The notes: a model not told the origin generated them from the sequence alone. Shown: positions 25,351 to 34,037, counted from the first letter of the stretch. The stretch is 64,000 nucleotides of DNA from Streptomyces antibioticus (GCF_001514065.1 NZ_KQ948431.1:1-64000); one strand, 5' to 3'. Program-made: numbers and translations.

Positions 25351-25431
25351 ATGCCTTCGGAACTCCTTCTCTTCGGGCGGGTCCACGTCGACCTGGCCCG
25401 CACCGCGAGCGCGCGCTGTCCGGGCTGTTGA
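25351..25431 (+). CDS. Cysteine-ending leader peptide upstream of flavin reductase
   Basis: A 26-codon frame, too short for ordinary gene calls, from ATG 25351 to TGA 25431. The peptide contains RVHVDLARTASARC and ends CPGC. The HVDL-R-x-x-S-A-x-C pattern is that of actinobacterial putative leader peptides found before sulfur-metabolism genes, where ribosome stalling at Cys codons senses cysteine. The Cys codons are at 25417-25419 and 25426-25428. TTGACT (25315) and TATCGT (25333) lie upstream, but with a non-standard 12-base spacing. It is followed by a hairpin and then the flavin reductase gene. Confidence 0.72.
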   Translation: MPSELLLFGRVHVDLARTASARCPGC

Positions 25432-25443
25432 GCAGCCACGGAC
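25418..25443 (+). promoter_or_regulatory. Attenuator-type hairpin overlapping the leader-peptide Cys codons
   Basis: GTCCG-GGCTG (25418-25427) pairs with CAGCC-A-CGGAC (25433-25443), a 10-base-pair stem with one bulged A and a TTGAG loop that holds the stop codon. Both Cys codons lie at or inside the 5' arm, so a ribosome stalled there would melt the stem and alter access to the AAGGA ribosome site of the next gene at about 25464. The mechanism is inferred. Confidence 0.5.
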
Positions 25444-25475
25444 CAGCTCGCCCCACCTCGCAGAAGGACGACCCC

Positions 25476-25985
25476 ATGACGGCCACGCCGGACCTCCGTA
25501 CCCCCCAGCTCGCATCCGCCGATCTGCTGCGCTCCGTCTTCCGGCGGCACGCGGCGGGCGTCGCCGTGATCACCGCCCGTGGTGAGGGCGGCCCGGTCGG
25601 CTTCACCGCCACCTCGCTCACCTCGGTCTCCGCCGAGCCCCCGATGCTGTCCTTCGGCATCGGTACCGGAGCCTCCAGCTGGCCCGCGATATCCGGGGCC
25701 GAGCATGTCGGCGTCCACATACTCGGCGAGCACCAGCAGGAGCTGGCCGCCACCTTCGCCCGCAGCGGCGCCGACCGCTTCGGCGCGCCCACCGGCTGGC
25801 GCGAGGGGCCCGAGGGCGTCCCCGTCCTCGACGACGTCCTGGCCTGGGTGGTGTGCCGCGTCGTCGCGCGCGTGCCCGCCGGCGACCACCGGATCGTCCT
25901 CGCCGAGGTGCTCCTCGGCGACCCCGCGGGCCCCGGCCGTCCGCTCCTGTACCACCAGGGCGGATTCAGCGGACTGCGCGACTGA
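25476..25985 (+). CDS. Flavin reductase-like (FMN-binding split barrel) protein
   Basis: 169 residues from the ATG at 25476, with AGAAGGA upstream. The sequence SADLLRSVFRRHAAGVAVITARGEGGPVGFTATSLTSVSAEPPMLSFGI is the flavin-reductase signature (TxxTSLTSVSxxPP). It reduces FMN with NAD(P)H, often to feed a two-component monooxygenase. A cysteine-type leader peptide in front suggests induction when sulfur is scarce, as for reductases that support alkanesulfonate or other organosulfur monooxygenases. No such monooxygenase is adjacent. Confidence 0.92.
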   Translation: MTATPDLRTPQLASADLLRSVFRRHAAGVAVITARGEGGPVGFTATSLTSVSAEPPMLSFGIGTGASSWPAISGAEHVGVHILGEHQQELAATFARSGADRFGAPTGWREGPEGVPVLDDVLAWVVCRVVARVPAGDHRIVLAEVLLGDPAGPGRPLLYHQGGFSGLRD

Positions 25986-26075
25986 CGCCCCGCGCCGCAC
26001 GCCGGCTCTCTCTCCGCTCTCCCCCTGCGCGACCGTCGAGTTCCGATTACGCTGCGTTGCAAAGGTCACAGTTCA

Positions 26076-26091
26076 AAGCGCTTGCTTAGCG
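26076..26091. promoter_or_regulatory. TetR-like dyads upstream of etfBA
   Basis: AAGCGCTT (26076-26083) is a perfect palindrome, and the overlapping CGCT-TGCTT-AGCG (26079-26091) is a second dyad. The combined motif resembles operators of TetR-type regulators of acyl-CoA metabolism. It lies about 140 bases before etfB. Function is inferred from shape only. Confidence 0.4.
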
Positions 26092-26174
26092 GGAACGAAC
26101 TGGGTGTACTGACGAGTAATATTTCGTTCGGAGCGCGGGCCGCCCCGATCGGGATCGGCCGCTTGGGGCGCCTA

Positions 26175-26196
26175 TGCTGCCTGCAAGTAGGCAGCA
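26175..26196. promoter_or_regulatory. Perfect inverted repeat just before etfB
   Basis: TGCTGCCT (26175-26182) and AGGCAGCA (26189-26196) form an 8-base perfect stem with a GCAAGT loop. It overlaps a possible -10 (TATGCT, 26173-26178) and would lie at the start of the mRNA, so it may be an operator or an mRNA-stabilising hairpin for etfBA. Confidence 0.5.
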
Positions 26197-26229
26197 CACA
26201 AATGTCGACGCAGCAGTAGGAGAGCCGGC

Positions 26230-27018
26230 GTGAGCTTGAGGATCGTTGTCACCGTGAAGTACGTGCCCGACGCCACTGGCGACCGGCACTTCGCCGATGA
26301 CCTGACCGTCGACCGTGACGACGTGGACGGTCTGCTCTCCGAGCTGGACGAGTACGCGGTCGAGCAGGCGCTGCAGATCTCGGAGAACTCCGACGACGAC
26401 GTGGAGATCACCGTCCTGACCGTGGGCCCCGAGGACGCCAAGGACGCGCTGCGCAAGGCGCTGTCCATGGGCGCCGACAAGGCCATCCACGTCGAGGACG
26501 ACGACCTGCACGGCACCGACGCGATCGGCACCTCGCTGGTGCTCGCGAAGGCGATCGAGAAGGCCGGCTACGACCTGGTGATCTCCGGCATGGCCTCCAC
26601 CGACGGCACCGCGGGCATCGTCCCGGCGCTGGTCGCCGAGCGCCTGGGCGTCCCGCAGGTCACCCTGCTCTCGGAGGTCTCCGTCGAGGACGGCACCGTC
26701 AAGGGCCGCCGGGACGGCGACGCCGCGAGCGAGCAGCTGGAGGCGTCCCTGCCGGCCGTCGTGTCCGTCACCGACCAGTCGGGCGAGGCGCGTTACCCCT
26801 CCTTCAAGGGCATCATGGCGGCCAAGAAGAAGCCGGTGGAGTCCTGGGACCTGGAGGACCTCGAGATCGAGGCCGAGGAGGTCGGTCTCGAGGGTGCCTG
26901 GACCAAGGTCGAGACCGCGGCGGCCCGTCCGGCGCGCACCGCGGGCACGATCGTCAAGGACGAGGGCGAGGGCGGCAAGCAGCTCGCCGAGTTCCTCGCG
27001 GGCCAGAAGTTCATCTGA
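26230..27018 (+). CDS. etfB: Electron transfer flavoprotein beta subunit
   Basis: 262 residues, GTG start with AGGAGA 8 bases upstream. ETF-beta features: MSLRIVVTVKYVPD at the N-terminus, the AMP-binding region LVISGMASTDGTAGIVPALVAERLG, and SGEARYPSFKGIMAAKKKPVE near the end. With EtfA it carries electrons from acyl-CoA and other dehydrogenases to the quinone pool. etfA follows after 51 bases in the same operon. Confidence 0.96.
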   Translation: MSLRIVVTVKYVPDATGDRHFADDLTVDRDDVDGLLSELDEYAVEQALQISENSDDDVEITVLTVGPEDAKDALRKALSMGADKAIHVEDDDLHGTDAIGTSLVLAKAIEKAGYDLVISGMASTDGTAGIVPALVAERLGVPQVTLLSEVSVEDGTVKGRRDGDAASEQLEASLPAVVSVTDQSGEARYPSFKGIMAAKKKPVESWDLEDLEIEAEEVGLEGAWTKVETAAARPARTAGTIVKDEGEGGKQLAEFLAGQKFI

Positions 27019-27069
27019 GCCCGGCATCGCCGACCGCCCCTCACCCGATCCAAGCAGGAGAGCATTCCC

Positions 27070-28032
27070 ATGGCTGAAGTTCTCGTCTACGTCGACCACG
27101 TGGACGGTGCCGTCCGCAAGCCCACCCTGGAGCTGCTGACCCTGGCCCGCCGCATCGGCGAGCCGGTCGCCGTCGCGCTCGGCAATGGTGCCGGTGACAC
27201 CGCCGCCGCCCTCGCCGAGCACGGCGCGGTCAAGGTCCTCACCCACGAGGCCGCCGAGTACGCCGACTACCTGGTCGTCCCCAAGGTCGACGCCCTCCAG
27301 GCCGCCGTCGAGGCCGTTTCCCCGGCCGCCGTGCTGGTCCCGTCCTCCGCGGAGGGCAAGGAGATCGCCGCCCGTCTGGCGCTGCGCATCGGTTCCGGCA
27401 TCATCACCGACGCCGTCGACCTGGAGGCCGGCGACGAGGGCCCGGTGGCCACCCAGTCGGTGTTCGCCGCCTCCTTCACCACCAAGTCCCGTGTCTCCAA
27501 GGGCACCCCGGTCATCACGGTCAAGCCGAACTCGGCCGCCGTGGAGGCCGCCCCGGCCGCCGGTGCGGTCGAGGCGCTGGCCGTGACCTTCTCCGCCGCC
27601 GCGACCGGCACCAAGGTCACCGCGCGCACCCCGCGTGAGTCGACCGGTCGTCCGGAGCTGACCGAGGCCGCGATCGTCGTCTCCGGCGGCCGCGGCGTCA
27701 ACGGCGCCGAGAACTTCGCGATCATCGAGGCGCTCGCCGACTCCCTCGGCGCGGCCGTGGGCGCCTCGCGTGCCGCCGTCGACGCCGGCTGGTACCCGCA
27801 CACCAACCAGGTCGGCCAGACCGGCAAGTCGGTCTCGCCGCAGCTGTACATCGCCTCCGGCATCTCCGGCGCAATCCAGCACCGCGCGGGCATGCAGACC
27901 TCGAAGACGATCGTGGCGATCAACAAGGACGCCGAGGCCCCGATCTTCGACCTCGTCGACTACGGCGTGGTCGGCGACCTCTTCGACGTCGTCCCCGCCC
28001 TCACCGAAGAGGTCAAGGCCCGCAAGGGCTGA
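27070..28032 (+). CDS. etfA: Electron transfer flavoprotein alpha subunit
   Basis: 320 residues, ATG after AGGAGAG. The C-terminal FAD domain shows [28 protein letters not shown] and [20 protein letters not shown], followed by [25 protein letters not shown], all diagnostic for ETF-alpha. It forms the FAD-containing half of the EtfAB heterodimer. The operon ends with the strong hairpin at 28051-28090. Confidence 0.96.
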   Translation: MAEVLVYVDHVDGAVRKPTLELLTLARRIGEPVAVALGNGAGDTAAALAEHGAVKVLTHEAAEYADYLVVPKVDALQAAVEAVSPAAVLVPSSAEGKEIAARLALRIGSGIITDAVDLEAGDEGPVATQSVFAASFTTKSRVSKGTPVITVKPNSAAVEAAPAAGAVEALAVTFSAAATGTKVTARTPRESTGRPELTEAAIVVSGGRGVNGAENFAIIEALADSLGAAVGASRAAVDAGWYPHTNQVGQTGKSVSPQLYIASGISGAIQHRAGMQTSKTIVAINKDAEAPIFDLVDYGVVGDLFDVVPALTEEVKARKG

Positions 28033-28050
28033 TCTCCGCAGCGCCTGTCC

Positions 28051-28090
28051 GAGGCCCCCGCGACCGCTTCCCGGCGGTTGCGGGGGCCTC
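28051..28090. terminator. Strong bidirectional terminator between etfA and the EEP gene
   Basis: A 17-base arm starting GAGGCCCCCG (28051-28067) pairs with 28074-28090 (one G-T wobble) around a TTCCCG loop. The two flanking genes converge on it and both stop within 20 bases, so it can serve both strands. Confidence 0.88.
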
Positions 28091-28093
28091 GGC

Positions 28094-28987
28094 TCATCCC
28101 AGCGTCAAAGTCGCCTGGACCGGCAGATGGTCGCTGGGGAACTGCCCGTCGACGGCGAAGGTGTTGATCGAGGCCCGGTGGACCTTCACCCCGGACGTGG
28201 CCAGGATCCAGTCGATGCGCTCGCCGTCGGGCGTCAGCGGTTGGTAGCCGTGGAACGTGCCGTAGGCGTCGCCGCGTTCGGCCGCCGCGTCCCAGGTGTC
28301 GAGGAGCCCGGACTCGACGAGGTTGTCGTAGGCCTGGTTGTTGTGGGCCGCCGCGTTGAAGTCGCCGGTGACGACGACCGGTAAGGCACGGTCGAACGCG
28401 GCGATCGTCTTGGCGATGAGCAGGGTGGCGCGCTCGCGCGCGTACTGGCTCACATGGTCGAGGTGGGTGTTGAGGACGTAGAACTCGCGGCCGTCGTCGG
28501 CGCGGTCGCGGAAGCGGACCCAGGTGACGATCCGGGGGAGTGCGGCGCCCCAGGTGTTCGAGCCGATCGTCCGGGGAGTGTCGGAGAGCCAGTAGGTGTC
28601 GTGTTCGAGCGGGGCCAGGCGCCGGGTGTCGTAGAAGACCGCGGTCGACTCGTCGTGGCTGCCGCCCTCGCGGCCGGTGCCGATCCAGGCGTAGTGCGGT
28701 CCGAGGTCGGCGTGGATGTCCAGCAGCTGCTGGTAGAGGCCCTCCTGGGTGCCGATGAACGTGGGCGCCTCGCGGCGCAGCAGGGCGCGCATCACCGGGC
28801 GGCGGACGGCCCAGCTGTGGGGTTCGACGGCACTGGCGAAGCGCAGGTTGAAGGTCATGGCGTCGAGCCGGCGGCCGGCCGAGCGGGCGGCGGAGGCGGG
28901 CATCGTGGCCATCAGGGGCAAGGTGAGCGCGGTGGCCACCATGGTTCTCAGTCCCATGCGACGCGTCATTCTGTCGGTGTCCGGCAT
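28094..28987 (-). CDS. Secreted endonuclease/exonuclease/phosphatase-family enzyme
   Basis: 297 residues from the ATG at 28987, preceded by GGGAGGGGAT. A signal peptide (MTRRMGLRTMVATALTLPLM, ending PASA) exports it. EEP motifs: DAMTFNLRFAS, IGTQEGLYQQ (metal Glu), LNTHLDHVSQYARE (catalytic region), VVVTGDFNAAAHN (GDFN) and FPSDHLPVQATL (SDH). It is a metal-dependent phosphodiesterase or phosphatase acting outside the cell on an unknown ester. It appears monocistronic. Confidence 0.92.
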   Translation of the reverse strand: MPDTDRMTRRMGLRTMVATALTLPLMATMPASAARSAGRRLDAMTFNLRFASAVEPHSWAVRRPVMRALLRREAPTFIGTQEGLYQQLLDIHADLGPHYAWIGTGREGGSHDESTAVFYDTRRLAPLEHDTYWLSDTPRTIGSNTWGAALPRIVTWVRFRDRADDGREFYVLNTHLDHVSQYARERATLLIAKTIAAFDRALPVVVTGDFNAAAHNNQAYDNLVESGLLDTWDAAAERGDAYGTFHGYQPLTPDGERIDWILATSGVKVHRASINTFAVDGQFPSDHLPVQATLTLG

Positions 28988-29132
28988 GAAATCCCCTCCC
29001 GACGGATCAGGATGAACGGGGGAACCGGTGTGCGAAAGAGGGCGTGGTGGGGCCGGGGTGCCGGAAGGGGCGCGGCGGCTCATGCTGTGGACGGGGTGTT
29101 GACCTGCGGGAAGATCCACGGATAACTTCGTT

Positions 29133-29161
29133 CTACGGATTGTTGATTCCGTAGTGCGGAA
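29133..29161. promoter_or_regulatory. Overlapping inverted repeats upstream of the DUF6986 gene
   Basis: CTACGGA (29133-29139) and TCCGTAG (29148-29154) are perfect 7-base arms. Overlapping them is TTCCG-TAGTG-CGGAA (29147-29161), the TTCCG-N5-CGGAA form typical of IclR-family operators. The pair ends 16 bases before the ATG at 29178, over the promoter, so repression is likely. The IclR assignment is inference. Confidence 0.5.
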
Positions 29162-29177
29162 AACAGGAGGGTGTGGC

Positions 29178-30467
29178 ATGGGTCAGCAGGAGCAGGTGGC
29201 GACGAGCCTCGCGGGCGCCGTCAGCGAGGAGATCAGCGCCTCCCTCGCACCGGTCGACGCCGAGCTGGAGCGCCGCTACCCCGGCGACCCGGGCACCCGC
29301 CAGCCCGTCCACACCGTCTACGTCCCCGGCAACGTCTTCGCCGCCGACACCCTGCGCTCCTGGGGCGACCAGGCCCTCGCGGCCCTCGACGAACACGCCC
29401 CGGACGCCGCGTCCTTCGCCGCCGTGCTCGGCCTCTCCGACGACCTCGCCGAACCCGTTCACGCGCGCGTGCGCGCCAAGCTGGAACGCGAACCGATCGA
29501 AGACCTGCGCGTCGACTTCGAGGACGGCTACAAGGGCTCCGACGAGGACCAGGACGCCGCCCGCGCGGCCCGTCTCGTTGCGGACGCGTACAAGAACGGC
29601 ACCGCCGCCCCGTACATGGGAATCCGGATGAAGTGCATGGAGTCCCCGGTCCGCGACCGCGGCATCCGCACCCTCGACGTGTTCCTCACCGGCCTGATGG
29701 AGGCCGGCGGACTGCCCGACGGACTGGTCCTCACCCTGCCCAAGGTCACCTACCCCGAGCAGGTCACCGCGATGGTCCGGCTCCTGGAGCAGTTCGAGAA
29801 GGCCCGCGGCCTCACCCCCGGCCGGATCGGCTTCGAGATCCAGATCGAGACCAGCCAGGCGATCCTCGCCGCCGACGGCACCGCCACCGTCGCCCGCATG
29901 ATCGACGCCGCCGAGGGTCGCGCCACCGGCCTGCACTACGGCACCTTCGACTACAGCGCCTGCCTCGGCGTCTCCGCCGCCTACCAGGCCAGCGACCACC
30001 CGGCCGCCGACCACGCCAAGGCGATCATGCAGGTTGCCGCCGCCGGCACCGGCGTACGCGTCTCGGACGGCTCCACCAACGTCCTGCCGATCGGCACCAC
30101 CGCCAACGTCCACGAGGCCTGGAAGCTGCACTACGGCCTCACCCGCCGCGCCCTGGCCCGCGCCTACTACCAGGGCTGGGACATGCACCCCGGCCACCTC
30201 CCCACCCGCTACGCGGCCGTCTTCGCCTTCTACCGCGAAGGCTTCGAATCCGCCGCCAAGCGCCTCGCCGCCTACGCCAACCACGTCGACGGCGACGTCA
30301 TGGACGAGCCCGCCACCGCCAAGGCCCTCGCCGGGTACCTCCTGCGCGGCCTGGACTGCGGTGCCCTGGACACCGGCGAGGTCACCCGCCTCACCGGGCT
30401 GACCCTGGCGCGCCTCCAGTCGTACGCCGGACCGCGCCGCGCGGACCTGACGGCCTCGGCCAAGTAA
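29178..30467 (+). CDS. DUF6986 aldolase/citrate-lyase-like (HpcH/HpaI-type barrel) protein
   Basis: 429 residues, ATG after AACAGGAGG. A TIM-barrel of the CitE/malate-synthase side is suggested by LRVDFEDGYKGSDEDQDAAR (metal-binding DFEDG), MGIRMKCME, LPKVTYPEQVTAM, FEIQIETSQAI and GLHYGTFDYSACLG. Homologues called DUF6986 often lie with purine/allantoin or glyoxylate genes in Streptomyces, so it may act on a glyoxylate-derived C-C bond. Here it stands alone behind an IclR-type operator. The reaction is not known. Confidence 0.85.
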   Translation: MGQQEQVATSLAGAVSEEISASLAPVDAELERRYPGDPGTRQPVHTVYVPGNVFAADTLRSWGDQALAALDEHAPDAASFAAVLGLSDDLAEPVHARVRAKLEREPIEDLRVDFEDGYKGSDEDQDAARAARLVADAYKNGTAAPYMGIRMKCMESPVRDRGIRTLDVFLTGLMEAGGLPDGLVLTLPKVTYPEQVTAMVRLLEQFEKARGLTPGRIGFEIQIETSQAILAADGTATVARMIDAAEGRATGLHYGTFDYSACLGVSAAYQASDHPAADHAKAIMQVAAAGTGVRVSDGSTNVLPIGTTANVHEAWKLHYGLTRRALARAYYQGWDMHPGHLPTRYAAVFAFYREGFESAAKRLAAYANHVDGDVMDEPATAKALAGYLLRGLDCGALDTGEVTRLTGLTLARLQSYAGPRRADLTASAK

Positions 30468-30554
30468 CACCTCGGCGACCTCGACGAGGGCTGTCACAGC
30501 CGCCCCGTACTCTGTACGCGACCTTGCACATGCGTACGGAGGAACGGGGCCGGG

Positions 30555-32210
30555 GTGTCTTCGGGGGACAACGGACAGACGGACGGGGCGGGCCGGCTGC
30601 TGGCCGGGCGCTATCGCGTCGTGGCGCAGCTCGGGCGCGGCGGCATGGGGGTGGTCTGGCGGGCGGTGGACGAGGTCCTCGGCCGTGAGGTCGCCGTCAA
30701 GGAACTGCGCACCTACACCGACTCCGACGGGCCGGAACTGGCCGATCTGCGGCTGCGCATGCAGCGCGAGGCCCGCGCGGCGGCCCGGGTGCGCCATCCC
30801 GGCGTGATCGCCGTGCACGACGTGGGCGAGGTCGACGGCCGTCCGCTGATCGTCATGGAGCTGGTCGACGGACCGTCCCTCGACGACGTCCTGCGCGACC
30901 GCGGCACCCTCGACCCGCAGGAGGCCGCCGACATCGGCGCCAAGGTCATGGACGCGCTCGCCGCCGCCCATCGCGTCGGCGTCCTGCACCGGGACGTGAA
31001 GCCTGGCAACATCCTGCTCGACCGGTCGGGCCGCGTGGTCCTCACGGACTTCGGCATCGCCACGATGGACGACCCGGGCGACGGCTCGGCCACCCATCTG
31101 ACCCGCAGCGGCGAACTCGTCGGCTCCCTGGACTACTTGGCGCCCGAGCGCGCCCAGGGCGCCGACCCCGGCCCCGCCTCCGACGTCTGGGCCCTGGGCG
31201 CCACCCTGTACGCGGCGGTCGAGGGCGCCTCGCCCTTCCGTCGTACGTCGACGTTCTCCACGCTCACCGCCATCGTCTCGGAGCCCCTGCCGCAGCCCAC
31301 GCGCGCGGGGGCGCTCGCGCCCGTGCTCCAGCGCCTTCTCGACAAGCGCCCCGAGGGGCGCCCGGAGGCGGAGGAGGCCCGCGCACTGCTCCAGGCGGTC
31401 GCGGACTCCGGGGCGACCGACTCCGCCACGGCACGGCTTCGGGGTACGGCGGTGGCGGCGCCCGTGGTGACGGAGCACAGCGTGCCGGCGGTCCCGCCGG
31501 GGTTCGGCCCGCCGCCCGCCCAGGTGCCACCGGTCGTCACAGGTCCCATGGACACCGCCCGCCCCACCCGGGGGCGGCGCCGCGTTCTCCTGGCTGCCGC
31601 GGCTGTCGCTGTCGTCCTCGCGTCGGCCGGAGCGACCGTGGCATTCCTCAACGACTCGGGCGGCACGGACACAGACGCGCACTCCACGTCCTCCGGCACC
31701 GATGCCAGGGCCACGTCGGCGGCGAGCGGCCGGGGCGACGCCGTACGCACGGACGAGCCCGAGCCGACGGAGAAGGGCACCAAGAAGACCCCGACGGCCA
31801 CTCCTTCGGCGAGTCCCACGGCCGACAGCAAGCCCACCGCGCGGGCCACCACCCCGGCCCCGAGCAGGACCTCAGGCGGCAATGCCCCCGCCCCCGACGA
31901 CACCGGTACCGGCGAGACCAAGCCCGCCGCGTCCTGCGTCTCCATAGGCGGCGGCAAGTACAACTGCGAGGTCTGGAAGACCGCCGACTCCTACACCGCC
32001 GCCGGCGCCAAGGCCGGCATCCTCAACGCGGGCACCAACTACTTCTACTGCCAGCAGAATCTGGGCCGCCGCGAGACCGACGGCGAGTGGACCAACGTCT
32101 GGTGGGCGAAGACCGACGACGACAGCGGCAACACCGGCGTCTTCGTCAGCGACGTCTACATCAAGGGCGGCGACAACGACGAGCCGGTGCCCGGACTGCC
32201 CGTCTGCTGA
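30555..32210 (+). CDS. Membrane-spanning Ser/Thr protein kinase with extracellular domain
   Basis: 551 residues, GTG start after ACGGAGGAAC. Kinase domain 20-280: glycine loop LGRGGMGVVW, Lys 49, HRDVKPGN (Asp 147), DFG 165-167, SLDYLAPE. A disordered region (about 285-340) leads to one transmembrane helix (344-365), then a Thr/Ser/Pro-rich stalk (370-460). A C-terminal outside domain of about 90 residues follows, with Cys residues in ASCVSIGGGKYNCEVW and FYCQQNL; it may be an SH3b-like sensor. It phosphorylates cytosolic targets in response to an outside cue. Its last 55 bases overlap the next gene tail-to-tail. Confidence 0.94.
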   Translation: MSSGDNGQTDGAGRLLAGRYRVVAQLGRGGMGVVWRAVDEVLGREVAVKELRTYTDSDGPELADLRLRMQREARAAARVRHPGVIAVHDVGEVDGRPLIVMELVDGPSLDDVLRDRGTLDPQEAADIGAKVMDALAAAHRVGVLHRDVKPGNILLDRSGRVVLTDFGIATMDDPGDGSATHLTRSGELVGSLDYLAPERAQGADPGPASDVWALGATLYAAVEGASPFRRTSTFSTLTAIVSEPLPQPTRAGALAPVLQRLLDKRPEGRPEAEEARALLQAVADSGATDSATARLRGTAVAAPVVTEHSVPAVPPGFGPPPAQVPPVVTGPMDTARPTRGRRRVLLAAAAVAVVLASAGATVAFLNDSGGTDTDAHSTSSGTDARATSAASGRGDAVRTDEPEPTEKGTKKTPTATPSASPTADSKPTARATTPAPSRTSGGNAPAPDDTGTGETKPAASCVSIGGGKYNCEVWKTADSYTAAGAKAGILNAGTNYFYCQQNLGRRETDGEWTNVWWAKTDDDSGNTGVFVSDVYIKGGDNDEPVPGLPVC

Positions 32211-32959
32211 GCCTCCACGTACCGCTCCAGGCCGGAGGCGGCCACCAGCTTCTCCGTCTTGAACAACCGCGTCCCCGCTCGGCACAGCTCGTGGTCGGCG
32301 CGCGCCCGGGCGCAGAACTCCTCGGGCGTGACGCCGAACAGCTCCCTCAACCGGGCCGATGCGACGAGGAGTTCGGTGAGCAGCGGCCGCTGGCCGGGGT
32401 GGCTGCGCGGGGCACCGGTGCCGTCGTGGAGGACGCCATGGGTGTTGACGTACACGAACGCACCCGGCAGCGCGGTGCCGTCGGCGAGTTCGCACCGCAC
32501 CTCGGGGGAGGGCAGCCACGCCCGCCGGAAGTTGCCGGCCGTCAGATGCGCACCCTCGCTCGCGTCGACGACCGCCAGCTGCTCGGCGTCGAGCCAGATG
32601 ACGTACAACTCCCTTACGGCTCCCGGCGCTTCGACCGGGGAGGCGGACACATAGCCCAGCCGGCTGACATGGGCGGAGACGCCGATGCCGAGGCCCGTGA
32701 CGCGGGTGCGCACCATCGGGATCGGGGAGACGATCCCGTACTCGGCCATCTTGTGGCGCAGTTGGGCGGGGCTGGCGTTGGAGCCGACGGCGAGGACGGG
32801 GACGCGGTCCTCGTGCACGAGACGGTCGAGGGGCAACAGCCGGTCCCCGTCGAGGAGTCCGGAGTCCGAGGGCCACGCGCCCGGGTAGAGCAGCGGGTGA
32901 TCGCGCGGCGCCTCGGCCAGACCGAGCGCTTCCAGGGTGCGGTCGCTCAACGGCACCAC
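32156..32959 (-). CDS. Gamma-glutamylcyclotransferase-fold hypothetical protein
   Basis: 267 residues. VPVLAVGSNASPAQLRHKM matches the YGSN-type substrate loop of the GGCT/AIG2 fold, and DASEGAHLTAGNFRRAWL could carry the catalytic acidic residue. No signal peptide. The substrate is unknown. The GTG start (32959 or 32956) lies just after the stop of the LacI gene, so the two are probably one operon with LacI first. Its C-terminal codons overlap the kinase gene on the other strand by 55 bases. Confidence 0.75.
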   Translation of the reverse strand: MVPLSDRTLEALGLAEAPRDHPLLYPGAWPSDSGLLDGDRLLPLDRLVHEDRVPVLAVGSNASPAQLRHKMAEYGIVSPIPMVRTRVTGLGIGVSAHVSRLGYVSASPVEAPGAVRELYVIWLDAEQLAVVDASEGAHLTAGNFRRAWLPSPEVRCELADGTALPGAFVYVNTHGVLHDGTGAPRSHPGQRPLLTELLVASARLRELFGVTPEEFCARARADHELCRAGTRLFKTEKLVAASGLERYVEAQQTGSPGTGSSLSPPLM

Positions 32960-32960
32960 C

Positions 32961-34037
32961 TCAGTCCGCCGGCGGCAGCTCGCCCGAACCGCGGGTGATC
33001 AGCCGGGTCGGCAGTTCGATCCGCTCCGGGGTGACCAGCGTGCCGTCCAGCTGCCGGAACAGCCGCTCGGCGGCCGTGCGGCCGAGGGCGGCGGCGTCCT
33101 GGGCGACGACGGTGACGCCGGGCTGGAGCAGGTCGGCGAGCTCGATGTCGTCGAAGCCGACCAGGGCGACCCGGCGCGTGTGCTCGGCGAGGACCCGGAC
33201 CACGGTGACCGTCACCCGGTTGTTGCCCGCGAAGACCGCGGTCACCGGATCCGGCCCGGACAGCATCTCCTCGGCCGCCCGGCGCACCCGCTCCGGATCG
33301 GTGACCCCGAGGGACATCCACGTGTCCTCGACCGGTATGCCGGCGTCCTCCATGGCGGCCCGGTAGCCGCGCAGCCGCTCGGCCGCGGTGTGGATGCGGG
33401 GCATGTCGCCGATGAAGCCGATCCGGCGGTGTCCGTGCGCGATGAGGTGGGCGACGCCGTCGCGGGCGCCGCCGAAGTTGTCGGACAGGACCACGTCGGC
33501 GTCGATCTGCCCGGCCGGACGGTCCACGAACACCGTGGCCACGCCCGCCTTCAACTCCGGCTCCAGGTAGCGGTGGTCGTCACCGGCAGGGATGACCACC
33601 AGGCCGTCCACGCGCCGGGCGCACAGCGCCAGCACCAACTCCTGCTCGCGGTCCGGGTCCTCAGCGCTGGAGCCGTTGATCAGCAGGGCGCCGTTGGCAC
33701 GGGCCACCTCTTCGACCGCGCGGCTGAGCGGGCCGTAGAACGGGTCCGCGAGGTCTTCAAGGACCAGTCCGATGCTGGCGGTACGCCCTTTGCGCAGCAC
33801 CCGCGCGCTGTCGTTGCGACGGAAGCCGAGCGCGTCGATGGCCTCCTGCACCCGCCGCTCGGTCTCCGGGGTGACGCCCGGCTCGCCGTTGACCACACGG
33901 GAGACCGTCTTCAGGCCCACTCCGGCGCGTGCGGCCACGTCCTTCATCGTCGGACGGTTGCCGTAACGCGTGGCGGCGTTTCGCTCTGCATGGCGGGTGG
34001 TCTCGGGCACGATACGGCGTCCTGTCCTGTCGTCCAC
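32961..34037 (-). CDS. LacI-family transcriptional regulator
   Basis: 358 residues. The HTH is PTMKDVAARAGVGLKTVSRVVNGEPGVTPETERRV (about 29-63) with the hinge helix RRNDSARVLRKGRT. The periplasmic-binding-protein-like domain follows (IGLVLEDLADPFYGPL through LLQPGVTVVAQD). It starts at GTG 34037; later GTG codons before the HTH are possible. It is divergent from the ROK gene with a perfect palindrome between them, so it likely represses itself and ROK in response to a sugar. Confidence 0.94.
   Translation of the reverse strand: MDDRTGRRIVPETTRHAERNAATRYGNRPTMKDVAARAGVGLKTVSRVVNGEPGVTPETERRVQEAIDALGFRRNDSARVLRKGRTASIGLVLEDLADPFYGPLSRAVEEVARANGALLINGSSAEDPDREQELVLALCARRVDGLVVIPAGDDHRYLEPELKAGVATVFVDRPAGQIDADVVLSDNFGGARDGVAHLIAHGHRRIGFIGDMPRIHTAAERLRGYRAAMEDAGIPVEDTWMSLGVTDPERVRRAAEEMLSGPDPVTAVFAGNNRVTVTVVRVLAEHTRRVALVGFDDIELADLLQPGVTVVAQDAAALGRTAAERLFRQLDGTLVTPERIELPTRLITRGSGELPPAD

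Noticed and set aside
29133-31682. An 849-codon open frame on the minus strand
   Set aside because: It is antisense to the well-supported DUF6986 and Ser/Thr kinase genes; its composition (Gly/Arg/Val/Asp-rich, no domains) is what the opposite strand of high-GC codons produces.
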